Shown piece after piece: positions 55,167-64,000 of a stretch of DNA of 64,000 bases. Within the stretch, counting starts at the first letter, position 1. The number at the start of each line of letters is the position of its first letter. The stretch lies in assembly GCF_000374445.1 (NCBI RefSeq), contig NZ_KB894410.1:62001-126000 (forward strand), read 5' to 3'. Below the pieces are notes generated by a model. The model saw only the letters and a program-made list of their open reading frames with translations. It did no database searches and was not told where the DNA came from. This stretch comes from Actinokineospora enzanensis DSM 44649 (GTDB taxonomy: Bacteria; Actinomycetota; Actinomycetes; Mycobacteriales; Pseudonocardiaceae). The position numbers were made by a program, and so were the translations under genes.

Positions 55167-55172
55167 GTCACC

Positions 55173-55178
55173 AGGCTA
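55173..55178 (-). promoter_or_regulatory. Leaderless -10 element of VOC gene
   Basis: TAGCCT, six nucleotides before ATG 55166 on the minus strand. Confidence 0.55.
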
Positions 55179-55217
55179 TGCGTGATCGACCGAGCAGTGT
55201 GTTGATCATGAAGGCAG

Positions 55218-55246
55218 TTGTCCACAACCCCGCCGATTCATCCACA
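55218..55246 (+). other. DnaA-box-like pair
   Basis: TTGTCCACA (55218-55226) and TCATCCACA (55238-55246), again with a 20-bp period, in the gap between the VOC and Rpf genes. Confidence 0.35.
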
Positions 55247-55340
55247 GTTTTCGATCGGGCGATATTGACAGCCCAGGCGAACCCGTAGCTTCAGCAATGG
55301 GCAAAGTGGCTCTGACCTGGGGCTTTGTGGCCGGAAATGG

Positions 55341-55373
55341 CTCGGACCCATCGCAAGGAGCGATGGGTCCGAG
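55341..55373 (-). terminator. Terminator after Rpf gene
   Basis: Thirteen-base perfect stem CTCGGACCCATCG / CGATGGGTCCGAG with a seven-base loop, about 40 nt beyond the Rpf stop. Confidence 0.85.
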
Positions 55374-55415
55374 CAGGCTCCAACCCCGGGGTAATACCTC
55401 GGGTTGTGCGTGGAC

Positions 55416-56400
<985 letters not shown>

Positions 56401-56535
56401 GCGATCTCGCCATCTTCCCAGGTCAATCGGTCACACTCGGCTGTTACCCGGGCGTGTCCGTCCCGAGATAAATAACCGTCGGTGAGTTCTGGCTCACGTT
56501 GAATTCGAGGCCGCTAGGCCATCCGGGGAGGGTGT

Positions 56536-56799
56536 TCAGCCACCCGCGAAGGGGGGCAGCACGTCCAACTCGACCCCGTCCGCGAGCCTCAACGCACGAT
56601 CCCGCACGGCCACTCCGTCCACCAGGAAACTGGCCGAGCGGAGCACTCGGGTCAACGCCTCCCCGTGCCGCTCACCCAACGCCGCCACCGCGTCGCCCAC
56701 GGTTGTCTCGACGGGCAGGGATACCTTCTCCTCACGCACGCCCGCGGCCGCGCGCGCGCCCGCGAAATACCGCACAGTCACCTCGGCGGACACCCCCAT
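56536..56799 (-). CDS. moaD: Molybdopterin synthase small subunit MoaD
   Basis: An 87-residue ubiquitin-like sulfur carrier (VTVRYFAGARAAAGVREEKV) ending FAGG; the terminal Gly-Gly is the thiocarboxylate site. Its MoaE partner is the fusion protein at 53882. ATG 56799 fits family length; GTG 56835 has the better ribosome-binding site (AAAGGG) and would add 12 residues. It follows moaA by 40-75 bp on the same strand. Confidence 0.93.
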   Translation of the reverse strand: MGVSAEVTVRYFAGARAAAGVREEKVSLPVETTVGDAVAALGERHGEALTRVLRSASFLVDGVAVRDRALRLADGVELDVLPPFAGG

Positions 56800-56874
56800 T
56801 CGGCCCGTATCGCCCGACCTCACTCGGTTCAGCACGAATTCACCCTTTCGGACAGGTCGGGTACCCCGGCAGGC

Positions 56875-57945
56875 TCAGCCGCCGATGGCACTCATGGGTC
56901 GCAGCGGCTGGGCGAACCCGGCCTCGTTGATGGCGTGCCCGGCGAGCTTTCCCCACATCGCCACCCGCCACCGCTCGGCGATCTCGTCGTCGTCCGCGCC
57001 GGCGCGCAGCAGGCCGCGCAGGTCCGTCTCGGTCTGGCTGAACAGGCAGTTGCGCACCTGCCCGTCGGCGGTCAACCGGGTGCGGTCGCAGTCGCCGCAG
57101 AACGGCCGGGTCACCGAGGCGATCACGCCGACCTCGCCCGGCCCGCCGTCGACCAGCCACCGCTCGGCGGGCGCGGCGCCGCGCGGGCTCGGGCTGGGGG
57201 TGAGGTCGAACTCGGCGCGCAGCGCGGCCAGGATCTCCGCCGCGGTGATCATCTCGGCCCGGTTCCAGCCGTGCTGGGCGTCCAACGGCATCTGCTCGAT
57301 GAACCGCAGCCGGTAGCCGCGGTCGAGGCAGAACCGCAGCAGCGGCACGGCCTCGTCGTCGTTCTGCCCGCGCACCAGCACCGAGTTGACCTTCACCGGG
57401 GTCAGCCCGGCCGCCTGCGCGGCGGCGAGTCCGGCGAGCACGTCGGGCAGCCGGTCGCGGCGGGTCAGCGCGGCGAACCGGTCGGGGCGCAACGTGTCCA
57501 GCGAGACGTTGATCCGGTCCAGCCCGGCCGCGGCGAGACCGTCCGCCCGGGACTCCAGGCCGATCGCGTTGGTGGTCATGGACAGCCGCGGCCGCGGGGC
57601 GAGCGCGGCGGCCCGCGCGATGATCTCGGTGAAACCCTTGCGCAGCGTGGGTTCGCCGCCGGTGAACCGGATGTTGGTGACGCCGAGCCGCTCGACCGCG
57701 ATCCGGACCAGCCTGCCCACCTCGTCGTCGGTGAGCATGTCCGCGCGTGGCATCCACTCCAGGCCGTCGGCAGGCATGCAATAGGTGCAGCGGAGGTTGC
57801 AGCGGTCGGTCAGCGACACCCGCAGATCGGTGGCCACCCGCCCGAACCGGTCGATCAGCCCCGGCGTGTCCGGGCGGCGGGCGGAACCGGCCGGGGGAAC
57901 GGCGGGAACCCCGAGGTCGACTGGTCCGCGATCTACCGCTGTCAC
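56875..57945 (-). CDS. moaA: GTP 3',8-cyclase MoaA
   Basis: A 356-residue radical-SAM enzyme that starts molybdopterin synthesis from GTP. N-terminal cluster motif DRCNLRCTYCMP (CxxxCxxC), SAM-binding RFTGGEPTLRKG, C-terminal cluster FCGDCDRTRLTADGQVRNCLF split as CxxC then Cys, and the essential C-terminal Gly-Gly. GTG 57945 was chosen by family length; no clear ribosome-binding site. Divergent from the Mop-type regulator gene. Confidence 0.97.
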   Translation of the reverse strand: MTAVDRGPVDLGVPAVPPAGSARRPDTPGLIDRFGRVATDLRVSLTDRCNLRCTYCMPADGLEWMPRADMLTDDEVGRLVRIAVERLGVTNIRFTGGEPTLRKGFTEIIARAAALAPRPRLSMTTNAIGLESRADGLAAAGLDRINVSLDTLRPDRFAALTRRDRLPDVLAGLAAAQAAGLTPVKVNSVLVRGQNDDEAVPLLRFCLDRGYRLRFIEQMPLDAQHGWNRAEMITAAEILAALRAEFDLTPSPSPRGAAPAERWLVDGGPGEVGVIASVTRPFCGDCDRTRLTADGQVRNCLFSQTETDLRGLLRAGADDDEIAERWRVAMWGKLAGHAINEAGFAQPLRPMSAIGG

Positions 57946-58068
57946 CAGATCAAGGGTAGTCGTACCCACGACAGCGGGGCCGTTCGGCGAGGGCGCCGGA
58001 CGGCCTGATCGCGAGCGGACAGCGGTTGTGTTCCAGATCATATCGGAACCGCGGCGCAGCTGCGGGGT

Positions 58069-58074
58069 TATCGT
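58069..58074 (+). promoter_or_regulatory. Leaderless -10 element of Mop-type regulator
   Basis: TATCGT, seven nucleotides before ATG 58082. Confidence 0.6.
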
Positions 58075-58081
58075 CACCCCC

Positions 58082-58474
58082 ATGCCGTACTTCAGGGTCG
58101 CCGAGGCCGCGAGGCTGCTCGGGGTCAGCGACGACACCGTGCGCCGCTGGATCGACCAAGGTCATCTCACCGCCGAGACCGACGGTTCCGGCCGCAAGGT
58201 CGTGGAGGGCGCGGCGCTGGCCTCTTTCGCCCGCGACCAGGCCACCGAGATCCCCGACCCGATCACCGTGGGCCGCTCGGCCCGCAATCGGTTCGTCGGC
58301 CTGGTCACCGAGGTCGTGCTGGACACGGTCATGGCCCAGGTCGAGCTCCAGTGCGGCCCGCACCGGGTGGTGTCGCTGATGAGCGCCGAGGCGGTGCGCG
58401 AGATGGGCCTGGCGCCGGGGGTGCTCGCGGTCGGTTTGGTCAAAGCCACCCAGGTCATAGTCGAGACACCGTGA
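58082..58474 (+). CDS. MerR/excisionase-type HTH protein with TOBE (Mop) domain
   Basis: A 130-residue protein: N-terminal helix-turn-helix (YFRVAEAARLLGVSDDTVRR, residues 3-50) and C-terminal TOBE/Mop domain (ARNRFVGLVTEVVLDTVMAQ, residues 64-130), which binds molybdate. It is the likely molybdate-responsive regulator of the divergent moaA-moaD pair; the direct target is inference. Confidence 0.93.
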   Translation: MPYFRVAEAARLLGVSDDTVRRWIDQGHLTAETDGSGRKVVEGAALASFARDQATEIPDPITVGRSARNRFVGLVTEVVLDTVMAQVELQCGPHRVVSLMSAEAVREMGLAPGVLAVGLVKATQVIVETP

Positions 58475-58484
58475 CCTGCCTGGG

Positions 58485-58490
58485 TAGCCT
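58485..58490 (+). promoter_or_regulatory. Leaderless -10 element of HAD gene
   Basis: TAGCCT, six nucleotides before ATG 58497. Confidence 0.55.
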
Positions 58491-58496
58491 CTCGCC

Positions 58497-59285
58497 ATGA
58501 GCGGGTGGACGTACCTGATGGACATGGACGGGGTGCTGGTGCATGAGGAGCACCTCATCCCAGGCGCGGACCGGCTGATCGCCGAGCTGGGTACCGCCGG
58601 GACGCCGTTCCTGGTGCTCACCAACAATTCCATCTACACCCCGCGCGACCTGCGGGCCCGGCTGCTGCGCACCGGCCTGGACGTGCCGGAGCGGTCGATC
58701 TGGACCTCGGCGCTGGCCACCGCGCGGTTCCTGGACAGCCAGCGGCCCGGCGGTTCCGCGTTCGTCATCGGCGAGGCCGGGCTGACCACCGCGCTGCACG
58801 AGATCGGCTACGTGCTCACCGACCGGGACCCGGACTACGTGGTGCTCGGCGAGACCCGCACCTACAGCTTCACCGCGATCACCAGGGCGATCCGGCTGGT
58901 CGAGGAGGGCGCCCGGTTCATCGCAACCAACCCGGACGCGACCGGCCCCAGCCGCGAGGGCTCGCTGCCCGCCACCGGCTCGGTCGCCGCGCTGATCGAG
59001 CGGGCGACCGGCCGTGCACCTTATTACGTCGGCAAGCCGAACCCGCTGATGATGCGCTCCGCGCTGCGGGCGCTCGGCGCGCACTCGGAGACCACGTTGA
59101 TGATCGGTGACCGGATGGACACCGACGTGCGCAGCGGCCTTGAGGCGGGCCTGAACACGATCCTGGTGCTCAGCGGGATCTCCGGCGCGCAGACCGCCGA
59201 GCTGTTCCCGTACCGGCCCACCCGGGTGATCGACTCGGTCGCGGACCTGGTCGGGCACACCGCCGACCCGTTCCCCGGCCGGTAG
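58497..59285 (+). CDS. HAD-IIA family phosphatase (NagD-like)
   Basis: A 262-residue HAD phosphatase with motif I DMDGVL, motif II TNNS, the type IIA cap domain, motif III Lys in YVGKPNPLM and motif [11 protein letters not shown]. Family members dephosphorylate nucleotides or sugar phosphates. Cytosolic; substrate unknown. Confidence 0.94.
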   Translation: MSGWTYLMDMDGVLVHEEHLIPGADRLIAELGTAGTPFLVLTNNSIYTPRDLRARLLRTGLDVPERSIWTSALATARFLDSQRPGGSAFVIGEAGLTTALHEIGYVLTDRDPDYVVLGETRTYSFTAITRAIRLVEEGARFIATNPDATGPSREGSLPATGSVAALIERATGRAPYYVGKPNPLMMRSALRALGAHSETTLMIGDRMDTDVRSGLEAGLNTILVLSGISGAQTAELFPYRPTRVIDSVADLVGHTADPFPGR

Positions 59286-59363
59286 CGGGGGCGGCATGGC
59301 GGGTTCGGGCAGGCCATGGTGGACGGGATTCTCGATCACAGCGCGTCGCCGACGCGGCTCCCC

Positions 59364-59369
59364 TATCGT
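59364..59369 (+). promoter_or_regulatory. Leaderless -10 element of metallophosphoesterase gene
   Basis: TATCGT, seven nucleotides before GTG 59377; this start excludes 27 upstream in-frame codons. Confidence 0.6.
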
Positions 59370-59376
59370 CGTCGAT

Positions 59377-60705
<1,329 letters not shown>

Positions 60706-60712
60706 TCCGGGG

Positions 60713-63058
60713 TCAGCGCAGGCGGCGGGCCAGGCGGGCGATGGCCTGGGCGTCGTTGTCGCGCAGTAGGGCGCGGATGGCCTTCGTGACGTGCTCGTCC
60801 GGGCGGGGGAAACCGAGTCTGCCGAGGGCCGTGGCCCAGGCGAGATCGTCGTCGACCGCGTCGGCCAGCAGATCGAGGCCGGATTTGTCGTCGACCATCG
60901 TGCGCAGGTGCTTCTGGTAGCCCGGCCACCGGGTGGCCAGATCGGCGACCGCGACGAGATCTCGCGCGCGGGCGACCGAGGGCTCGCCGTCCGCGAGGGT
61001 CAGGACGCGGAGATAGAACTGCCAGAGCGTGATCAACCGCTTCTCTTCCCGCACGGTCCGTTCGGGCTGAGCCGACAACCGCGCCACGAACGCGGCCCGG
61101 ACAGCCGGATGCCGTTCGACCGGGATGGAGTCTTTCGGTTCGGCGGCAGTCGGCTCGGGTGTCGGGCGGTCGGCAGGCGGTGCTTGATCACTGGCCTGCC
61201 CGCGCACCGCCGGGATCGGGGCGGCGACGACGGCCTCCGGACCGAGGTGCCGGTCGAGCACGGCACGCATGTCGTCGTCGGCGAGGCGGGGGAGCTGGAC
61301 CGGCAGCTGGACCATCTTGCGCAGGAACGTCCACCCCGGACTCGGGTCGTCCGGGTGGCAGACCGGTTTGCCGTCGGCGAGGTCGCGGTGGGCCCGGTCC
61401 ACGTGCGCGGCCACCACGTTCGGGTCGAGACCGAGGACGAACCGGGTGCGCGGCAGGTTGCCGGAGAGAAAAGCGTTGATCGCCTCCAGCACCTCGGCCG
61501 TGGTGTGCGCGGCGCACCGGTCGAGATCGTCGACGAAGACGACCAGGTGTCGGCCCGCGCGGGCGAGTTCGGTCAGGAGGCCGCCGATGTCGTGCTGCAG
61601 GAGATAGAGGTATCCGGATCGTGCGTGGTAGTAGGGATCGCGCAGCGTCGGGTCGCTCGGCGGCGTGTTCGCCGAGAACGCGCCGCTGGGGAGTGGGCCG
61701 TGGAACAGCTCACTGGGCAGGAAGGCGGCGGCTCGGTCGAAGAAGAAACGCGCGGCCGTGTGCAGCACGCCCAGAAGTAGCAGTGCGGCAGGCAGCAGCA
61801 GCAACCAGGTGAGCGAGGACGTCAGGAGCCGCGCGGTCAGTGGCACGAGCAGGCTGAACGCGCTGTAGGCGAGCAGTGGCGAGCGGATCCGCCGCCAGAT
61901 CTCGCGGCGCTGTCGGGGACGATCAATCTTGTCCAGGTTGCGGGTGAACCAGAACCGCTGCCGCGAATCCGCGTCGGGATAGACGGTGTCCTCCACCGTC
62001 CTGGTGAGTACTCGCGCCAACCCGGCCCACACCTGCTCGCTCGACTGATGCCGCCACGGGTTGAAGTTCGCGACAACCGGAGCGGACGGACCATCGGGCG
62101 GTGACACCGGCGACACCGGGGGATCGCGCAGCAACCGGTAAGCCTCGCGAACCCGCAGTGGCCGGGCGTGCGGTGGGTCAACGGGCGCGGACCGCAGTTC
62201 CTTATCCATAAGGTGCAGCAGCGTGCTCTTGCCCGACCCCCACGGACCCTCCACGGTGATCACCGTTGGCCCTTGGTCGTCTCCGTCGTGCATCGGCGCC
62301 CGGAGCAGATCGGCGAGCACCGACACGAGGTGCCCGCGCCGCAACAGGTCTTCCTCGGCTCGCCGATCCCCGAAACCCCGCACCAGAACCGGCCCCGCGC
62401 GCTCGGTGCCGTGATCGGCCGCCGCCGCGTTGACCGCGAAAGGCAGCGGCTCGGTTCCCCAGCTCAGCAGTTCCGGCTCGCTCCAGCCTTCCTCGGTCAT
62501 GGTGGTGCCCGCGGCCGCCACGACATCGGGGAACGTCAGCAGCGGCGGACCACCGGGCACGCCCTTGGCCAACTGGGTGGCCAAGGCCAGGCTGAACGGG
62601 CTGCCGCTGCTGGCGAGCAGGTGCCCGCTCGGCACGCCTTCGCATTCCAGGGATCCGCCATAGGAGGTCTCCAGCAGGAGGTAGACCTCCTTCACAGACT
62701 GGCTGAGCAGGTGGACGATGAGTAGTTCGCCGGGCAACCAGGCAGGCGAACCCCCGGTCCCCACGATGCCCAACTGTTCGACGCCCTGGTGCAGACGCGA
62801 CTGGCCGCAGAAGTGGATCAGGACTCGGTGCGCGCGCTCCGCCGCGGTCTCGACGGCGGAGAGCACCTCCGGCCAGTTCGGCTCGATCAGCGTCGTGAAC
62901 CGGTCCGAGGTCAGGCCGCAGTGTGCCGACATCGCCTGGTAGAGCCGTCGCGGATGGTCGAGGGTCATCGGCGTCGGGCCCAGAGGGGAACCGGGCGCGA
63001 AGCCCGCCGCGATCAGCAGGACCCGGCTGTCCGGGGAGGCGAAGGCGAGGTCGGCCAA
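60713..63058 (-). CDS. Membrane KAP P-loop NTPase with N-terminal pseudo-caspase domain
   Basis: A 781-residue protein. Residues about 10-160 look like a caspase fold (SRVLLIAAGF strand, VLIHFCGQS where active enzymes have SGHG, VYLLLETSYGG where they have DCCxSG), so the catalytic His and Cys are both missing. A KAP NTPase follows: Walker A GPWGSGKST at 271, NPWRHQSSEQVWAGL, two membrane helices (about 405-450) and Walker B VVFVDDLDRC. The start is probably TTG 63058, five bases after the YccF stop. Family and context suggest a conflict or signalling NTPase; the role is inference. Confidence 0.85.
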   Translation of the reverse strand: MADLAFASPDSRVLLIAAGFAPGSPLGPTPMTLDHPRRLYQAMSAHCGLTSDRFTTLIEPNWPEVLSAVETAAERAHRVLIHFCGQSRLHQGVEQLGIVGTGGSPAWLPGELLIVHLLSQSVKEVYLLLETSYGGSLECEGVPSGHLLASSGSPFSLALATQLAKGVPGGPPLLTFPDVVAAAGTTMTEEGWSEPELLSWGTEPLPFAVNAAAADHGTERAGPVLVRGFGDRRAEEDLLRRGHLVSVLADLLRAPMHDGDDQGPTVITVEGPWGSGKSTLLHLMDKELRSAPVDPPHARPLRVREAYRLLRDPPVSPVSPPDGPSAPVVANFNPWRHQSSEQVWAGLARVLTRTVEDTVYPDADSRQRFWFTRNLDKIDRPRQRREIWRRIRSPLLAYSAFSLLVPLTARLLTSSLTWLLLLPAALLLLGVLHTAARFFFDRAAAFLPSELFHGPLPSGAFSANTPPSDPTLRDPYYHARSGYLYLLQHDIGGLLTELARAGRHLVVFVDDLDRCAAHTTAEVLEAINAFLSGNLPRTRFVLGLDPNVVAAHVDRAHRDLADGKPVCHPDDPSPGWTFLRKMVQLPVQLPRLADDDMRAVLDRHLGPEAVVAAPIPAVRGQASDQAPPADRPTPEPTAAEPKDSIPVERHPAVRAAFVARLSAQPERTVREEKRLITLWQFYLRVLTLADGEPSVARARDLVAVADLATRWPGYQKHLRTMVDDKSGLDLLADAVDDDLAWATALGRLGFPRPDEHVTKAIRALLRDNDAQAIARLARRLR

Positions 63059-63063
63059 GCCTG

Positions 63064-63438
63064 CTACCTGATGGGGACGATGCGGGAGCCGAGTGGGACC
63101 AACGAGACCGGGATCATCTTGAAGTTGGCCACGCCCAGCGGGATGCCGATGATGGTGACGCAGAGCAGCAGCCCGGTGACGATGTGGCCGATGGTCAGCC
63201 ACCAGCCCGCGAAGATGATCCACAGCACGTTGCCGATGGCCGAGCCCGCGCCCGCGTCGCGGCGAGGTTCGATGGTGCGGCCGAAGGGCCAGAGGGCGTA
63301 GTTGGCGATGCGGAAGGACGCCAGGCCGAACGGGATGGTGATGATGAGGACGCAGCAGATGATGCCCGCGACGACGTAGCCGACGGCCATCCAGAAGCCG
63401 CAGAGGAAGAGCCAGATCACGTTCAGCAGCAGGCGCAC
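63064..63438 (-). CDS. YccF-domain inner membrane protein
   Basis: A 124-residue membrane protein with two YccF domains (WLFLCGFWMAVGYVVAGIIC, IPFGLASFRIANYALWPFGR; then WIIFAGWWLTIGHIVTGLLL, IPLGVANFKMIPVSLVPLG). Function unknown. Starts with GTG at 63438. It lies immediately upstream of the KAP gene and the two are probably co-translated. Confidence 0.93.
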   Translation of the reverse strand: MRLLLNVIWLFLCGFWMAVGYVVAGIICCVLIITIPFGLASFRIANYALWPFGRTIEPRRDAGAGSAIGNVLWIIFAGWWLTIGHIVTGLLLCVTIIGIPLGVANFKMIPVSLVPLGSRIVPIR

Positions 63439-63538
63439 GTCTTCAACTCTTACCGGAGCGCGGAAGTGAGGGTGTCAGGATCACCCGCTTCGCGACAGGA
63501 TGGTGACCGGGACCACATCGAGGGTGAGGGAGACGCGC

Positions 63539-64000
63539 ATGAGGGCCAGCTACTCGTCCGGGACCTCGGCGACGCCCCTGCTCGGCGACACCATCGGCGC
63601 CTGCCTGGACCGCGCGGTGGCCGAGCACGGCGACCAGGACGCGGTCGTCGACCGGGCGGCTGGCAGGCGCTGGACCTACCGCGAGTTCGACGCCGAGGTG
63701 GCGGCGGTCGCGCATGGCCTGCTCGGGCTCGGGGTGGGCAAGGGGGACCGGGTCGGGATCTGGGCGCCGAACTGTGCGGAGTGGACCATCGTCCAGTTCG
63801 CCACGGCGCGGGTCGGCGCGGTCCTGGTCAACATCAACCCCGCCTACCGCACGCACGAGCTGCGGTTCGTGCTCGACCAGGCCGGTATCCGGACCCTGGT
63901 CGCCGCGCCCGGCTTCAAGGACGCCGACTACGCGGCCATGATCGAGGAGGTGCGGCCCGCCTGCGCCGCGCTGCACGATGTGATCCTCATCGGCCGGGAC
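63539..64000 (+). CDS. Acyl-CoA synthetase (AMP-binding), 3' end cut by window edge
   Basis: First 154 codons of a FadD-type adenylating enzyme (GDTIGACLDRAVAEHGDQDA, WTYREFDAEVAAVAHGLLGL, GDRVGIWAPNCAEWTIVQFA, VNINPAYRTHELRFVL). It would activate a fatty or other carboxylic acid to its CoA thioester. GAGGGAGA precedes ATG 63539. The catalytic motifs lie outside the window, so the substrate class is a guess. Confidence 0.92.
   Translation, partial: MRASYSSGTSATPLLGDTIGACLDRAVAEHGDQDAVVDRAAGRRWTYREFDAEVAAVAHGLLGLGVGKGDRVGIWAPNCAEWTIVQFATARVGAVLVNINPAYRTHELRFVLDQAGIRTLVAAPGFKDADYAAMIEEVRPACAALHDVILIGRD

Overview
This window is chromosomal DNA from a high-GC actinomycete. Three things point to a filamentous member of the Pseudonocardiaceae or a close relative: C- or G-ending codons nearly everywhere, a conservon operon (cvnABCD), and gene order shared with mycobacteria. 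The block def / DUF3263 / LytR_C protein / AAA ATPase / pssA / psd / moeA / groEL2 matches Mycobacterium tuberculosis Rv0429c-Rv0440 as I remember it. The XPB helicase and its partner match Rv0861c-Rv0862c. The species assignment is inference.

Layout. 1-16.3 kb is core: thiC with a TPP riboswitch, a zinc-ribbon protein, a LysE exporter, peptide deformylase, DUF3263 plus a VirR-like LytR_C protein, a two-ATPase AAA protein, phosphatidylethanolamine synthesis (psd, pssA), moeA, a non-RD Ser/Thr kinase, groEL2 behind two CIRCE operators, and a HelD/HelR-type RNA polymerase recycling ATPase. 16.4-19.0 kb holds a small leftward regulatory group: a chagasin-like inhibitor, an ECF-type sigma factor with a translationally coupled partner, a membrane protein and a PspC protein.

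19.1-33.1 kb is the accessory heart. A molybdenum hydroxylase locus (MoxR ATPase, VWA protein, XdhC, then small, large and medium subunits and a membrane-anchored CoxG) is interrupted by a leftward cassette. That cassette encodes a Pls/PosA-type single-module NRPS (A-T, six membrane segments, three beta-helix domains) and an M1 aminopeptidase, and is flanked by a divergent PadR regulator with two near-identical 19-bp operators. This looks like a homopoly(amino acid) pathway of the epsilon-poly-lysine type.

33.3-43.8 kb: a divergent PRPP synthetase paralogue with a CapA lipoprotein, menC, a serine hydrolase, an XPB helicase, an LppU-like membrane protein, and an SsuABC/TauABC-type ABC transporter. 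44.3-49.3 kb is the conservon. 49.3-60.7 kb: the XPB partner, malic enzyme, molybdenum cofactor genes (moaC, a mogA-moaE fusion, moaD, moaA and a Mop-type regulator), an Rpf-LysM protein with a long structured leader, a HAD phosphatase, and a metallophosphoesterase with a hexanucleotide-repeat tail. 60.7-64 kb: a membrane KAP NTPase fused to a caspase-like domain that has lost its catalytic residues, a YccF protein, and the start of an acyl-CoA ligase.

The cofactor genes (moeA, moaA, moaC, moaD, mogA-moaE, mop) are probably what loads the Mo hydroxylase. Two window-wide signals go beyond the gene list. At least fourteen genes have TANNNT exactly 6-7 nt before the start codon, which is the leaderless-mRNA signature. 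A 13-bp palindrome, GTCCACWGTGGAC, recurs far more often than base composition predicts, inside and outside genes. No tRNA, rRNA, IS element or CRISPR array was seen.
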